Source: an uncultured Collinsella sp.
GTDB taxonomy: Bacteria > Actinomycetota > Coriobacteriia > Coriobacteriales > Coriobacteriaceae
Reading direction: 5' to 3'
Assembly (NCBI GenBank): GCA_959596495.1
Contig: CAUFXK010000003.1
Span: 1 to 51,750 of the forward strand
DNA: 51,750 nt
Position 1 is the first letter of the stretch, and each line of letters opens with the position of its first letter. The notes beneath the pieces were generated by a model, which made no database searches, had not been told where the DNA came from, and saw nothing but the letters and a program-made list of their open reading frames with translations. The translations under genes and the position numbers were made by a program. Shown in pieces: positions 1-8,295 of the stretch.

Positions 1-1
1 G

Positions 2-54
2 ACTTGCAGCGACGGACCTCGGGACGCTCTTACACCACGTCTGCGCGCGCCACC
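2..54. repeat. Left copy of a 53-bp inverted repeat found at both ends of the window
   Basis: These 53 bases are the exact reverse complement of the last 53 bases (51698-51750). Similarity stops abruptly at base 55. This is what is expected if both ends run into the same multi-copy element, for example the end of an insertion sequence, in opposite orientation. No transposase reading frame is visible, so the element itself lies outside the window. It could also mark where an assembly broke at a repeat. Confidence 0.85.
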
Positions 55-74
55 TAATTCAATGTGTCTATTTA

Positions 75-98
75 TACGTATTTGAACTAACTGTCCAG
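75..98 (-). repeat. Isolated copy of the 24-bp end of the 1435-1638 element
   Basis: The 24 bases have the same orientation as the right end of the 204-bp element at 1615-1638 and form an inverted pair with its left end at 1435-1458. They differ from each by a few bases. No element body is recognisable to the left, where only 20 bp separate it from the 53-bp window-end repeat. It may be a remnant of a second copy cut by another insertion. Confidence 0.6.
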
Positions 99-130
99 CC
101 CTGTTCGACGGCGCACGGGTGATTCGCCGT

Positions 131-1272
131 TTAGACCGGCGCAAGGCCGATTCCGGCCCGCAGAGCGTTGAGCCAAGCGGCCTGACGCTTGCGATAGCCC
201 TTGATGCGATATCGGAATCGGACTCCTGCGAGTCGATGCATCGTTTGGGCGAAGGCTTCGAGTGCAACAAGGTCTTTCATTTGGTCGCGATTGATAACCA
301 GGACGTGGATGCCCATTGCCTTGAGGCCATTATTTCGATTGCCATCGTGGATGCGAGCGTTTTGAAGCTCATGCCCAATTCCGTTGTATTCGTTGTCGAC
401 TCCGGCGGCCGGGCAATATAGGTCGCAGATGGCGTAAGGGATGCCGGAGGACATGTTAACCGCAAGAGTGTCGAAGTCGATTCGATAGTTGAGTAGCAGG
501 CCTCCCATGGGCAGGCTGCAACATCCGAATCCGCCAAAGCGCATGGGCGCTCCGAGAACGGCTAACATTAGGGATTCGGCTGGGGATGCAGATCCGGGTC
601 GGGCAAGCTTGACTGCCGTGCGAAACGAGGTGTATGAGCTACTTTTGGCGAAGCGCGCGACCGCCTCGAGATCTTCGATGGTCGTGGCTCGATGGTCGTG
701 GCGGGCTCGCATTTGTAGTGCGCCTGTTCGTAGCGGGTTTCGTTCTGCTGTTTGGCTGCCGACTGGCCGCCCAGGCAATCAAGATCGCCCGTCGCTGCGC
801 AGCTATCGCCCTTGGGCCAGATGTCGTCATAGGCGATGGGGTAGGTTGCCTCGGGCGGAAGGGAGTAGGTTCCGAGCAGCTCCATAAGGAGCATCAAGGT
901 TTTGGCGACCGATTCATTTTTAGAACAAAGCATGGCTGTCATGGCAGGAGACGTTGCGTAGATGTCGGCCTCGACGTGCATAATTGCACCTTCAGGAAGC
1001 GGAGCGGAGAGAATATGCTGAAGAAGTCGCTTGTCGGGGCGTCTGTTGTCTTCGTTTGAAACGAGAAGATCGAGTAGTTCGGAATCATCTTCATTCCAGG
1101 CGTCGAGTATCGAAAGTGCGCCAAAGTCTATCGCGTCATTATTGGGAATGCAGCTAGCCAAGGCCTGTGCTTGCTGTTCACTATCAACGGAGTCCCAGGG
1201 TAGGGCAGAGTACGCCCGTCGTGCGCGACGAATTGCGCGGAGGGCGGAGAAATGTGAAATCACGGTCGTCAT
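131..1272 (-). pseudogene. AbiEi/endonuclease-like accessory protein, broken by a 14-bp tandem duplication
   Basis: Two overlapping minus-strand frames (1272-568 and 778-131) form one protein. The upstream part carries a helical region (LMLLMELLGTYSLPPEA). The downstream part has a segment like the restriction-endonuclease-fold C-terminus of DUF559-type proteins (YAICDLYCPAAGVDNEYN, then LKAMGIHVLVINRDQM). Such AbiEi-like proteins occur in many copies in Coriobacteriia. The frames join at positions 675-702, where a 14-base unit is repeated in tandem. Removing one unit leaves 1128 nt, or 376 codons including stop, with an uninterrupted frame. The usual Asp-Glu pattern of the nuclease core (xVExD) is altered to VDNEY, so activity is doubtful even if the frame were restored. 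There is no clear ribosome binding site before the start. The family assignment is from memory of related proteins and is moderately sure; the frameshift is directly visible. Confidence 0.75.
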
Positions 1273-1434
1273 AGCTATAACGTACTAAGTTGGCGGCAGA
1301 ATGCGACCGCCATACCGTTCTTTTCGCTCAGCGGGGCGCTGTGCGCCATGAACGGCTGGGTGTTATGAAATCGATGGAATCGGTTGAGGGGATTGCAGGA
1401 AATTGAGCTCTGCCGCGAAGGTTGACGATAGCTA

Positions 1435-1638
1435 CTGGACAGTTAGTTCAGATACGTATAAGGCGACGGGCATTCGAGGCGTTTCTAAGGGCCTTCGAGG
1501 GTGATTTGAGGGTAAATATGCGGCGGTTGTACTCGAAAACGATGAGCTTTGGGCGGCATGGCATCCGCCGGGGAGCTCAGAAGGCTCCGAACGGCCCTTT
1601 GGGGCTTTAAAAAATACGTATCTGAACCAATTGTCCAG
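1435..1638. mobile_element. 204-bp MITE-like element with 24-bp inverted ends
   Basis: The left end (1435-1458) and the inverted right end (1615-1638) match at 22 of 24 positions, and both begin CTGGACA. The 156-bp interior has only short open frames with no recognisable protein. A third copy of the end lies at 75-98. The size, inverted ends and lack of a gene fit a non-autonomous element or a Collinsella intergenic repeat. A target duplication is not evident. Confidence 0.65.
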
Positions 1639-1655
1639 GGAAGGTTGGCGAGGGA

Positions 1656-1694
1656 TAGAAAAAGGGCCGGAAGCGAGCTTCCGACCCTTTAAAA
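1656..1694 (-). terminator. Rho-independent terminator of prs
   Basis: Read on the minus strand, a GGGTCGGAAGC / GCTTCCGGCCC stem-loop is followed by a run of T. It lies about 30 bp after the prs stop codon. Confidence 0.85.
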
Positions 1695-1723
1695 GCATCA
1701 AAGATGATGCGATGCGCGTTGGA

Positions 1724-2710
1724 CTACAGCGCGAAGTCGCCGCCGACGAGCGTGGAGACGGGCTCCTCGTGGTAAACGGCGGAGATGGCCTGAGCGAACT
1801 CCTCGGCGACCGAGATGGTCTTGATCTTGCCGCCGACCTCGACGGGAATGGCGTCGGTGACGAGGCACTCGACGATCGGGGCGTCGTTCAGACGCTCGAT
1901 GGCCGGACCGGAGAAGATGCCGTGGGTGGCGCAGACGTAGATGTCGCCAGCGCCCATAGCCTTGAGCTCCTTGACGTTGGCGCACAGGGTGCCAGCGGTG
2001 TCGATCATGTCGTCGTTGATGATGCAGGTCTTGCCCTTGATGTCACCGATGATGCCCATGACCTCGGCGGCGTTGTGGCGCGGACGGCCCTTGTGGGCGA
2101 TGGCCAGGTCGCAGCCGAGCATGTCGGACAGCTTCTTGGCGGCCTTGGCGCGGCCCACGTCGGGGGAGACGACAACCAGGTTGTCGGTGTCGAAGTTCAT
2201 GGCGTTGTAGTACTGGCCAAACAGCGGCAGTGCGGACAGGTGGTTGACCGGGATATCAAAGAAGCCCTGGATCTGACCCTGGTGCAGGTCGAGGGTGATG
2301 ATGCGGTCGACGCCGGCGCGCTCGAGCAGGTTGGCGACGAGGCGGGCGGTGATGGGCTCGCGCGGGCCGGCCTTGCGGTCCTGGCGGGCATAGCCGTAGT
2401 GGGTGATGACGGCGGTGATGGAGCGGGCGGATGCGCGCTTGGCAGCGTCGGTGGCGATGAGCAGCTCCATGAGCATGTCGTTGACGTTGCCGCCGGCCAC
2501 GGACTGAATCAGGAAGACGTCGGCGCCGCGGACGGTCTCGTCGTAGCGGGCGTAAATCTCACCGTTGGCGAACTGCTTTAGCGTAAGGCCCGAAAGCTCG
2601 ACCCCAAGGTACTCAGCGATCTTCTGAGCGAGGGGACGGTTGGAGGAACCGGAATACACGCGGATGGACTTGCGCATATTCTCCGACTTCTCGGGATCAT
2701 TAATCGGCAT
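1724..2710 (-). CDS. prs: Ribose-phosphate pyrophosphokinase (PRPP synthetase)
   Basis: The enzyme transfers pyrophosphate from ATP to ribose 5-phosphate, giving PRPP for purine, pyrimidine, NAD, His and Trp synthesis in the cytosol. The 328 residues have the class I layout. An N-terminal half begins RKSIRVYSGSSNRPLAQKIA, followed by the catalytic flexible-loop region HYGYARQDRK, the HQGQIQGFF segment and the PRPP-binding loop DDMIDTAGT near residue 230. The length is slightly above the usual 315-320 because of about 10 extra N-terminal residues. The start is supported by an AGGAGAAGG site 3 bp upstream. It lies downstream of glmU on the same strand, the order common in Gram-positive bacteria, but a terminator-like hairpin in the 190-bp gap suggests partly independent transcription. 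Confidence 0.97.
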   Translation of the reverse strand: MPINDPEKSENMRKSIRVYSGSSNRPLAQKIAEYLGVELSGLTLKQFANGEIYARYDETVRGADVFLIQSVAGGNVNDMLMELLIATDAAKRASARSITAVITHYGYARQDRKAGPREPITARLVANLLERAGVDRIITLDLHQGQIQGFFDIPVNHLSALPLFGQYYNAMNFDTDNLVVVSPDVGRAKAAKKLSDMLGCDLAIAHKGRPRHNAAEVMGIIGDIKGKTCIINDDMIDTAGTLCANVKELKAMGAGDIYVCATHGIFSGPAIERLNDAPIVECLVTDAIPVEVGGKIKTISVAEEFAQAISAVYHEEPVSTLVGGDFAL

Positions 2711-2853
2711 TACCCTTCTCCTTTATACATCGAATGCCATATAGATGCCTTTTTGCATTGTAACCGTGCGGCGGGGTTAATCGGGTCTTGATAACGTCTT
2801 TACCGTCAACGGACACGAACCGACCACTCATCCGGTCGCGCAGGTCACGATAG

Positions 2854-2887
2854 AAAAAGGAGCCGTCCCCATGGAACAGCTCCTTTT
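2854..2887 (-). terminator. Terminator after glmU
   Basis: On the minus strand a GGAGC / GCTCC hairpin with a 15-nt loop is flanked by an A run before and a T run after. The A and T runs would extend the stem. It sits just past the glmU stop codon and before prs. Confidence 0.65.
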
Positions 2888-2902
2888 GTGCTTGGTGAAA
2901 CG

Positions 2903-4315
2903 TTATGCCTCGTCGTCCTCGTGCAGACGACGGCGATAATCGGCGGCCCAGCCCTCAATATTTACCTGACGGGCGCGGCCCAGACCGAGTGCGTCGGCCG
3001 GGACCGGCTCGGTGATGACGGAGCCGGCAGCCACGAGCGCACCGTCGCCAATCTGGGCGGGCGCGACCATCATGGTGTCAGAACCGATGAAGGCATCCTT
3101 GCCGATGACGGTCTTGTGCTTGTGGACGCCGTCGTAGTTGCAGGTGATAGAGCCCGCGCCTACGTTGACGCCGGAGCCCATGGTGGTGTCGCCGATGTAG
3201 GACAGGTGGGGCACCTTGGAACCCTCGCCGATCGTGGACTTCTTGATTTCCACGTGCGTACCGGCCTTGGAGCCGTCGAGCATGTGGGTGCCCGGGCGCA
3301 GGTAGGCGCGCGGGCCGCAGTCGACGCCGTTCTCGATGACGGCCTCGATGGCGATGGTCTCATCGATGATGCAGCCGCTGCCGACGGTGGTGTCGGTGAG
3401 GCGGCTGTTGGGGCCGAGCTGGCACTCCTCGCCCACGGTGACGTGACCGATCAGATGCGTCTGCGGCCACACGACGGTGTCGCGGCCGACGGTGGCGTCG
3501 GGACCGATCCAGGCCTGCGTGGGGTCGATGAACGTGACGCCTTCTGCCATCCAGTGCTCGTTGATGCGGTCGCGCGCGATGGCGGTGAGCTGCGCGAGCT
3601 GGATGCGGCTGTTGACGCCCAGGCCGTCGCGGTAGTCGTCGCAGTGGAAGATGGAGACTGCCTGGCCGTGACCCTTGAGGATTTCGAGCATGTCGGGCAG
3701 GTAGTACTCGGACTGCGCGTTGTCGTTGCCGATCTCGTTAATGTGGGCGGCAAGCTGCGCGCCGTCGAAGGCGTAGCAGCCGGCGTTGCACTCCAGCAGC
3801 GTGGCGGCCTGCTCGGGCGTGCAGTCCTTCTGCTCGATGATGCGCTCGATCTGACCATCGGCGCCCAGCTTGATGCGGCCGTAGCCAAAAGGATCGGGCG
3901 GGGTCATGGTCATGACGGTGCAGGCGAGCTCGCCGGTGGCGACGGTCTGCGCGAACTTGGCGACGGTGTCGGCGGTGATGAGCGGCAGGTCGCCGTTGAG
4001 CACGACGACGGGGCCTTGCGCGATGCCGCAGGCCTCGAGCGCGACCTTGACGGCATGGCCGGTGCCCAGGCGCTCGGTCTGCTCGACGCACTCGACTTTG
4101 GTGGCGCTGTTGGCGTAGGCGCCATCGATGAGGGCGCGCATCTCGTCGGCGTGGCTGCCGATGACGACCACGACGCGGCTGCAGCCGGCCTTGATGGTGG
4201 CGTCGACGATCCACTGAACCATGGGCTTGCCTAGAATCTTGTGCGAAACCTTGCAGTGGTTCGACTTCATGCGGGTGCCCTCGCCGGCGGCGAGGATAAT
4301 TGCGGTTGCGTCCAT
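2903..4315 (-). CDS. glmU: Bifunctional UDP-N-acetylglucosamine pyrophosphorylase / glucosamine-1-phosphate N-acetyltransferase
   Basis: GlmU acetylates glucosamine 1-phosphate and then couples it to UTP, giving UDP-GlcNAc for peptidoglycan. The N-terminal uridyltransferase domain (about residues 1-240) has the nucleotide loop ILAAGEGTRMKS and NGDLPL, with the metal-binding Asp. The C-terminal half is a left-handed beta-helix of hexapeptide repeats carrying the acetyltransferase segment (RPGTHMLDGSKAGTHVEIKK, then VPHLSYIGD). The start at 4315 gives 470 residues and is preceded by AGGAGATCAC. The open frame extends about 75 codons further upstream, but that part does not look like GlmU. It is followed by prs. 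Confidence 0.97.
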   Translation of the reverse strand: MDATAIILAAGEGTRMKSNHCKVSHKILGKPMVQWIVDATIKAGCSRVVVVIGSHADEMRALIDGAYANSATKVECVEQTERLGTGHAVKVALEACGIAQGPVVVLNGDLPLITADTVAKFAQTVATGELACTVMTMTPPDPFGYGRIKLGADGQIERIIEQKDCTPEQAATLLECNAGCYAFDGAQLAAHINEIGNDNAQSEYYLPDMLEILKGHGQAVSIFHCDDYRDGLGVNSRIQLAQLTAIARDRINEHWMAEGVTFIDPTQAWIGPDATVGRDTVVWPQTHLIGHVTVGEECQLGPNSRLTDTTVGSGCIIDETIAIEAVIENGVDCGPRAYLRPGTHMLDGSKAGTHVEIKKSTIGEGSKVPHLSYIGDTTMGSGVNVGAGSITCNYDGVHKHKTVIGKDAFIGSDTMMVAPAQIGDGALVAAGSVITEPVPADALGLGRARQVNIEGWAADYRRRLHEDDEA

Positions 4316-4505
4316 GTGATCTCCTGTTACGTTATAGAGACGTGTGTTTGGAAACGATACACGGCGCAATATGATACCGCAGGCATATGATGAGCGCGTA
4401 ACGATTGATGCGCGGCAGCTGAGGCTTGGGCCGGCGGTACGGCGTTTGCGCTGGTTGTGTATGGTGGCGGCGCTGCGGCGTTGACGTTTGAGCGAGGGGA
4501 TGGGG

Positions 4506-5399
4506 ATGCCCGTGGACACCATGCGAGAGGAATCGGGCAACGAACCCGTCGCGGCATTTTCGATGTCGCATCCGGCGGTGCCGGCGCTCTACATGGTGCT
4601 GACGTTGGGGCTCACCATGTTCTCGATGCAACCGGTGCTGATTGCGCTATCGCTTGCGGGCGGGTTGGCGTACGGGCTTGCGACGCGCGGTGTTGCGCGC
4701 ACGTTGGGCGCGCTTCGCTGGCAGCTGCCGGTGATTTTGATCATTGCGGTGCTCAATCCGCTGTTTAGTGCATCGGGCTCGACGGAGCTGTTTCGTATTG
4801 GCATGCGTGCGGTGTATCTAGAGAGCATGGTTTACGGCCTGTGCATGGGCGGGCTGTTCGTGGCGAGCGTGCTGTGGTTTGAGGCCGCGGCGTCGATGCT
4901 CGAATACGACAAGGTACTTGCGCTTTTGGGCAACGCCGCGCCGGTGCTCGCGCTCATGATCTCGATGTGCATGCGGCTTATCCCGCAGTTTTTACGCCGC
5001 GGTCGTACGGTACTGGCGGTGCAGGATGCGATTGATGTGCCGGGTCGCGCGCCGGCCGATCCCGTGCGTTCGCGCCTACGGGCATCGAGCGTGTTGATGG
5101 GCTGGGGCATGGAAGATTCGCTGGAGCGCGCGGACGCCATGCGCTCCCGTGGATGGGGCGCCGCGACACGTCGCACGACGTACGCGCGGTATCGGCTGGG
5201 TCGCGGCGATGTTGCCGCGCTGGTTGGGCTTGCGGTGTTTGGTGCCGCTGCGGTGGCGGTGGCATGGACCGCGACAACGCAGTATTCGTTTTACCCGCAA
5301 CTATCGGTGCCGGCGCCGTGGCTGGGCTATGTCGTGTACGCTGCCTGGATGATGCTGCCCTGCGTGTTGCATGCGATCGATGAGAAGAGGTTCGGCTGA
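4506..5399 (+). CDS. ecfT: ECF transporter transmembrane T component
   Basis: EcfT is the membrane scaffold that couples the ATPases to substrate-binding S components. The protein is about 297 residues with membrane segments near the N-terminus (LYMVLTLGLTMFSM, PVLIALSLAGGLAYG, LPVILIIAVLNPLF), in the middle (MVYGLCMGGLFVASVLWF) and at the C-terminus. The cytosolic helices between them contain the Ser-Arg-Gly coupling motif (ERADAMRSRGWG). The start is uncertain: ATG at 4506 has a GAGGGG site 6 bp upstream, while TTG 4488 and ATG 4500 are in frame alternatives. Its stop codon overlaps the start of the ATPase gene (TGATG), so the two are translationally coupled. Confidence 0.9.
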   Translation: MPVDTMREESGNEPVAAFSMSHPAVPALYMVLTLGLTMFSMQPVLIALSLAGGLAYGLATRGVARTLGALRWQLPVILIIAVLNPLFSASGSTELFRIGMRAVYLESMVYGLCMGGLFVASVLWFEAAASMLEYDKVLALLGNAAPVLALMISMCMRLIPQFLRRGRTVLAVQDAIDVPGRAPADPVRSRLRASSVLMGWGMEDSLERADAMRSRGWGAATRRTTYARYRLGRGDVAALVGLAVFGAAAVAVAWTATTQYSFYPQLSVPAPWLGYVVYAAWMMLPCVLHAIDEKRFG

Positions 5400-7042
5400 T
5401 GGCTCGGTTGGATAGGGGACCGGTGTCGGGCGCGGCATACGGCCCGGATATGCCGGCGATTGAGGTGCGGAGCCTGAGCTTTGCCTACCCCGATGCGGAT
5501 GCTGCGGTGCTCGAGGGACTCGACTGGTCTGTTCCCCAAGGTGCATTTGCGCTGCTTGTCGGCGGTACCGGATCGGGTAAGTCGACGTTGCTGTCGCTAC
5601 TCAAGCCCGAGATCGCTCCGGCGGGCGAGCGCACCGGCGAACTGCTCGTGCTGGGCGAGAACGTCGCCGACATGGATGTGCGGGCATCGGCGGAGCGCGT
5701 GGGCTATGTGTTCCAGGATCCCGAGAACCAGATCGTGTGCGAAACCGTGTGGCACGAGATGGCGTTTGGCCTGGAAAACTTGGGGCTAGCGCGTGATGAG
5801 ATGCGCCGTCGCGTAGCTGAGACCAGCTATTTCTTTGGGCTGGAAGATTGGCTTCACCGCGATACTGACACGCTTTCGGGCGGTCGCAAACAGTTGCTGT
5901 CGTTGGCGGCCGTTCTGACGCTGCGCCCGCGCGTGCTGCTGCTCGACGAGCCCACGTCTCAGCTTGATCCGGTTGCGGAGAAGAATTTCCTGCACGCGCT
6001 GTTTCGTGTGAATCGCGAGCTGGGCTGCACGGTTGTTGTGGCGACGCATCAGCCGCGCCCAATGCTCGAATACGCGACGTGTGCGTACCGGATTGAGGAC
6101 GGTCGCGTGCGCGAGGTGGCGGATATGGCTTCTTTGGGACGCCGAGAATCGCTGTTTTCCGATGACATGTTGGGGTGGGGTGCCATCCGATGTGCAAATA
6201 AAGGAGTATTCAGCAGGCGTGAGGACAATTTGGGCTCTCTGGAGCCGCCCGGGGACGTATCGAGCGCGAAAAAAAGTTCGGAATTGGACAAATCGTCCGA
6301 ATTTGTGGCGCAAACGTCGCTCGAGAACGGCTCGGAAGCCTTCTCGCGCACGGATGGAAGCAGAATACTCCAAAAAATGCACGGCGGGTCGGCTACCACC
6401 CTGTCGGAAGGCTGGTTTCGCTACGATCGAGCGTCCGGCTGGGTGCTGCGCGGGCTCGATGCTTCGTTTTCGGCTGGCGCGGTGCATGCAATCGTGGGCG
6501 GCAACGGATGCGGTAAGTCGACGATGCTCTCGGTGCTGGCGAAGACCGCCAAGCTGCAGCGCGGCCGCATGGTGCGCGAAGCGGCCTCGGCGGCGCTGCT
6601 GCCACAGAATCCCAAGGCATTGCTGGTTGCCGAGACGGTTCGCGATGAGCTGATGGAATGGGCCTCGACCTGCGGATACGACGAGGCCGCAGCACGGGAG
6701 CAGACAGCGCGCCTGGGTCTGGCGGGCTTGGAGGCGCGTCACCCGTACGATCTTTCGGGCGGTCAGTGCCAGCTGCTTGCGTTGGCAAAGCTGCTGTTGA
6801 TTGGCCCCGAGCTGCTATTGCTCGATGAGCCCACCAAGGGTTTGGACCTGGCCAGCCGCCGCATCATCGCCCGTGCCCTGCGTGACCATGCGAAGGCTGG
6901 CGGCACCGTCATCATGGCTACGCACGATTTGGACTTTGCCGAGCAGGTAGCCGACGACGTCGCCATGATGTTTGACGGCGAGATTGCCTGCGTGGAGCCC
7001 CCGGCCGACTTCTTTGCCGACAACGTGTTCTATAGGGCGTGA
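5399..7042 (+). CDS. ecfA: ECF transporter ATPase, two nucleotide-binding domains in one chain
   Basis: This 547-residue protein supplies both ATPase subunits of an ECF transporter, which are usually separate EcfA1 and EcfA2. Domain 1 (about 20-245) has Walker A GGTGSGKST near residue 55, Q-loop VFQDPENQI, signature LSGGRKQ and Walker B VLLLDEP. Domain 2 (about 335-545) has GGNGCGKST near 368, LSGGQCQL and LLLLDEPTKGLD. Between them, residues about 265-328 are Ser/Glu-rich and encoded by a 191-bp sequence with inverted ends (6192-6382), which looks like an intergenic repeat that has become coding. The second domain lacks the usual VFQNP form of the Q-loop (LLPQNPKA). It lies between ecfT and an S component in one operon. 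Confidence 0.93.
   Translation: MARLDRGPVSGAAYGPDMPAIEVRSLSFAYPDADAAVLEGLDWSVPQGAFALLVGGTGSGKSTLLSLLKPEIAPAGERTGELLVLGENVADMDVRASAERVGYVFQDPENQIVCETVWHEMAFGLENLGLARDEMRRRVAETSYFFGLEDWLHRDTDTLSGGRKQLLSLAAVLTLRPRVLLLDEPTSQLDPVAEKNFLHALFRVNRELGCTVVVATHQPRPMLEYATCAYRIEDGRVREVADMASLGRRESLFSDDMLGWGAIRCANKGVFSRREDNLGSLEPPGDVSSAKKSSELDKSSEFVAQTSLENGSEAFSRTDGSRILQKMHGGSATTLSEGWFRYDRASGWVLRGLDASFSAGAVHAIVGGNGCGKSTMLSVLAKTAKLQRGRMVREAASAALLPQNPKALLVAETVRDELMEWASTCGYDEAAAREQTARLGLAGLEARHPYDLSGGQCQLLALAKLLLIGPELLLLDEPTKGLDLASRRIIARALRDHAKAGGTVIMATHDLDFAEQVADDVAMMFDGEIACVEPPADFFADNVFYRA
6192..6382. repeat. 191-bp sequence with inverted ends inside the ECF ATPase gene
   Basis: The left end GTGCAAATAAAGGAGTATTC (6192-6211) and the reverse complement of the right end (6363-6382) match at their outer 5 and inner 9 bases. 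The interior has a further imperfect palindrome around TTCGGAATTGGACAAATCG. The segment coincides exactly with the linker between the two ATPase domains, and the frame stays open through it. No second copy exists in this window, so its repeat nature is inferred from its structure. Confidence 0.55.
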
Positions 7043-7046
7043 TGGG

Positions 7047-7760
7047 ATGACGGACTGTCGTTTCTCGCGTTTACTCACAAAACTGGAGATTCCGCTGTTG
7101 TTGGCGGTGCCGGCGGTGATGGCAACGGCGTTGCTGGCGGGCGTTGAGCAGGCGGCGCTCGCCATGCTTGTCGTGGTGGCGCTGGTGCTTGCGCTGTTCT
7201 TTGCAGGCTACGAGGCGTCGCGACCGGGCCTGCGCCAGATTATGCCCACGCTGGTGCTGGCGGCGCTGGCGGCGGCGGGCCGCATCTTGTTCGGCCCCAT
7301 TCCCGACTTTAAACCCGTGAGCGCCATCGCCATCATCGCCGGGGCGACGCTCGGGCGTCGCAACGGCTTCATGGTCGGCGCGTTGGCAGCACTGACCAGC
7401 AATTTCTTTTTTGGGCAGGGCATGTGGACGCCATGGCAGATGTATGCCTGGGGCCTGGTTGGCTATGTTGGCGGTGCGCTGGCGCATGCCGGTGCGTTCG
7501 ACCGTGCGGATGGAACCGTGCGCATGCCGGCGCTGATGGCGTACGGCTTTGCTTCGGGTCTGCTGTACGGCGTGGTGATCAACGCGTACGACATTATCGG
7601 TTTTGTACAACCGCTCACGTGGGCGGGCGTCGTGGCGCGTCTTGCCACGGCAGTGCCGTTCGATATCACACACGGCCTCGCGACCTGCGTGTTCTTGGCC
7701 GCCCTCTACAAGCCTTGGTGTCGACGGATCAACCGCGTTGTCGTGAAATACGGGCTGTAG
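7047..7760 (+). CDS. ECF transporter S component, substrate unknown
   Basis: The protein has 237 residues and about six membrane helices (for example LLLAVPAVMATALLAG, LAMLVVVALVLALFFAG). Its core GRILFGPIPDFKPVSAIAII, then GATLGRRNGFMVGALAAL and GMWTPWQMYAWGLVG, is typical of S components that bind a vitamin-like substrate outside the cell and dock on EcfT. It lies 4 bp after the ATPase gene, so this is a dedicated transporter. The IPNxKP-type segment resembles S components assigned to cobalamin or queuosine-type substrates, but the sequence does not settle which. The start at ATG 7047 is chosen because earlier in-frame codons lie within the ATPase gene. No riboswitch is visible in front of the operon to reveal the ligand. 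Confidence 0.85.
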   Translation: MTDCRFSRLLTKLEIPLLLAVPAVMATALLAGVEQAALAMLVVVALVLALFFAGYEASRPGLRQIMPTLVLAALAAAGRILFGPIPDFKPVSAIAIIAGATLGRRNGFMVGALAALTSNFFFGQGMWTPWQMYAWGLVGYVGGALAHAGAFDRADGTVRMPALMAYGFASGLLYGVVINAYDIIGFVQPLTWAGVVARLATAVPFDITHGLATCVFLAALYKPWCRRINRVVVKYGL

Positions 7761-7800
7761 GGCTGGTTGCGCCGGGGCGTGAATCAATACTTCCGAAGTA

Positions 7801-7966
7801 CCATTTCAAAACTATGCCGGTTTACGGGGCTAGATTAGCGTAGGCCGACCATACCGGCTTTTTTCAAAATAGAGCAAGCCGTTTACCTGAGGTTTTATTA
7901 TTTCGGAATTGCGTATGGTTGGGGGTTCGCGATTCAGCCCCGTAAACCGGCATAGTTTTGGAATGG
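7801..7966. repeat. Type A nested palindrome (copy A1)
   Basis: The 31-bp outer arms (7801-7831 and 7936-7966) are nearly perfect and contain AAAACTATGCCGGTTTACGG. A middle stem is formed by CCGACCATAC (7845-7854) and GTATGGTTGG (7913-7922), and the inner part is a degenerate hairpin. The element lies after ecfS and before the convergent xth gene, so it may act as a bidirectional terminator. Copies A2 and A3 are at 22934-23086 and 30228-30381. Confidence 0.85.
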
Positions 7967-8004
7967 CCGGCTGATATGACGGGCATCGTGGCCCTCAGAG
8001 AGCC

Positions 8005-8053
8005 AAATCGATCCGTTTTCCTCCGTCTCCAGACGTTCCCGGGGAATCAGTTG
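8005..8053 (-). repeat. Type C linker motif (copy C1)
   Basis: This is a degenerate copy, in reverse orientation, of a motif seen five times, with core GGGGACGGAGGAAAACGGAT flanked by TGATCC and GGATCA arms. It joins A1 and B1. Confidence 0.55.
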
Positions 8054-8062
8054 GCGGCGCTT

Positions 8063-8222
8063 GCCACGAAACTGGCCCATCTACTACGTTTAGCTTGATA
8101 CCCCCGACCATGACCGCGTTTTATGAAAAACCGCAGGCTTTCTACCTGCGGTTTTCTTTTTGCGTTGTTCGCTGTGGTTGAGGGTAGTGGCTTAAACGTA
8201 GTAGATGGGTCAGTTCCGTGGC
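8063..8222. repeat. Type B nested palindrome (copy B1)
   Basis: The 30-bp outer arms (8063-8092 and 8193-8222) contain CATCTACTACGTTTA. A middle stem pairs CCGACCAT with GTGGTTGAGG. The inner hairpin AAACCGCAGG ... CCTGCGGTTT looks like a factor-independent terminator in either direction. Copies B2 and B3 are at 23180-23338 and 29976-30135. Confidence 0.85.
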
Positions 8223-8253
8223 GGGAGGGCCGCGTGGGTTCCCTCGCGAGGTG

Positions 8254-8293
8254 AAAATGATCCCTTTTCCTCCGTCCCCAGGGGATCAATTGG
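8254..8293 (-). repeat. Type C linker motif (copy C2)
   Basis: Reverse-oriented copy of the C motif (TGATCC...CTCCGTCCCCAGGGGATCA). It ends 3 bp before the xth stop codon. Confidence 0.65.
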
Positions 8294-8295
8294 GG

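Noticed and set aside
1631..4234. Long plus-strand frames of 316 and 448 codons opposite prs and glmU
   Set aside because: Their composition is Gly/Asp/Val-rich, as expected from the complement of high-GC genes, and both minus-strand genes are certain.
4316..4505. Riboswitch in front of the ECF transporter operon that would reveal its vitamin
   Set aside because: The roughly 190 bp between glmU and ecfT show no strong hairpin series or known riboswitch core.
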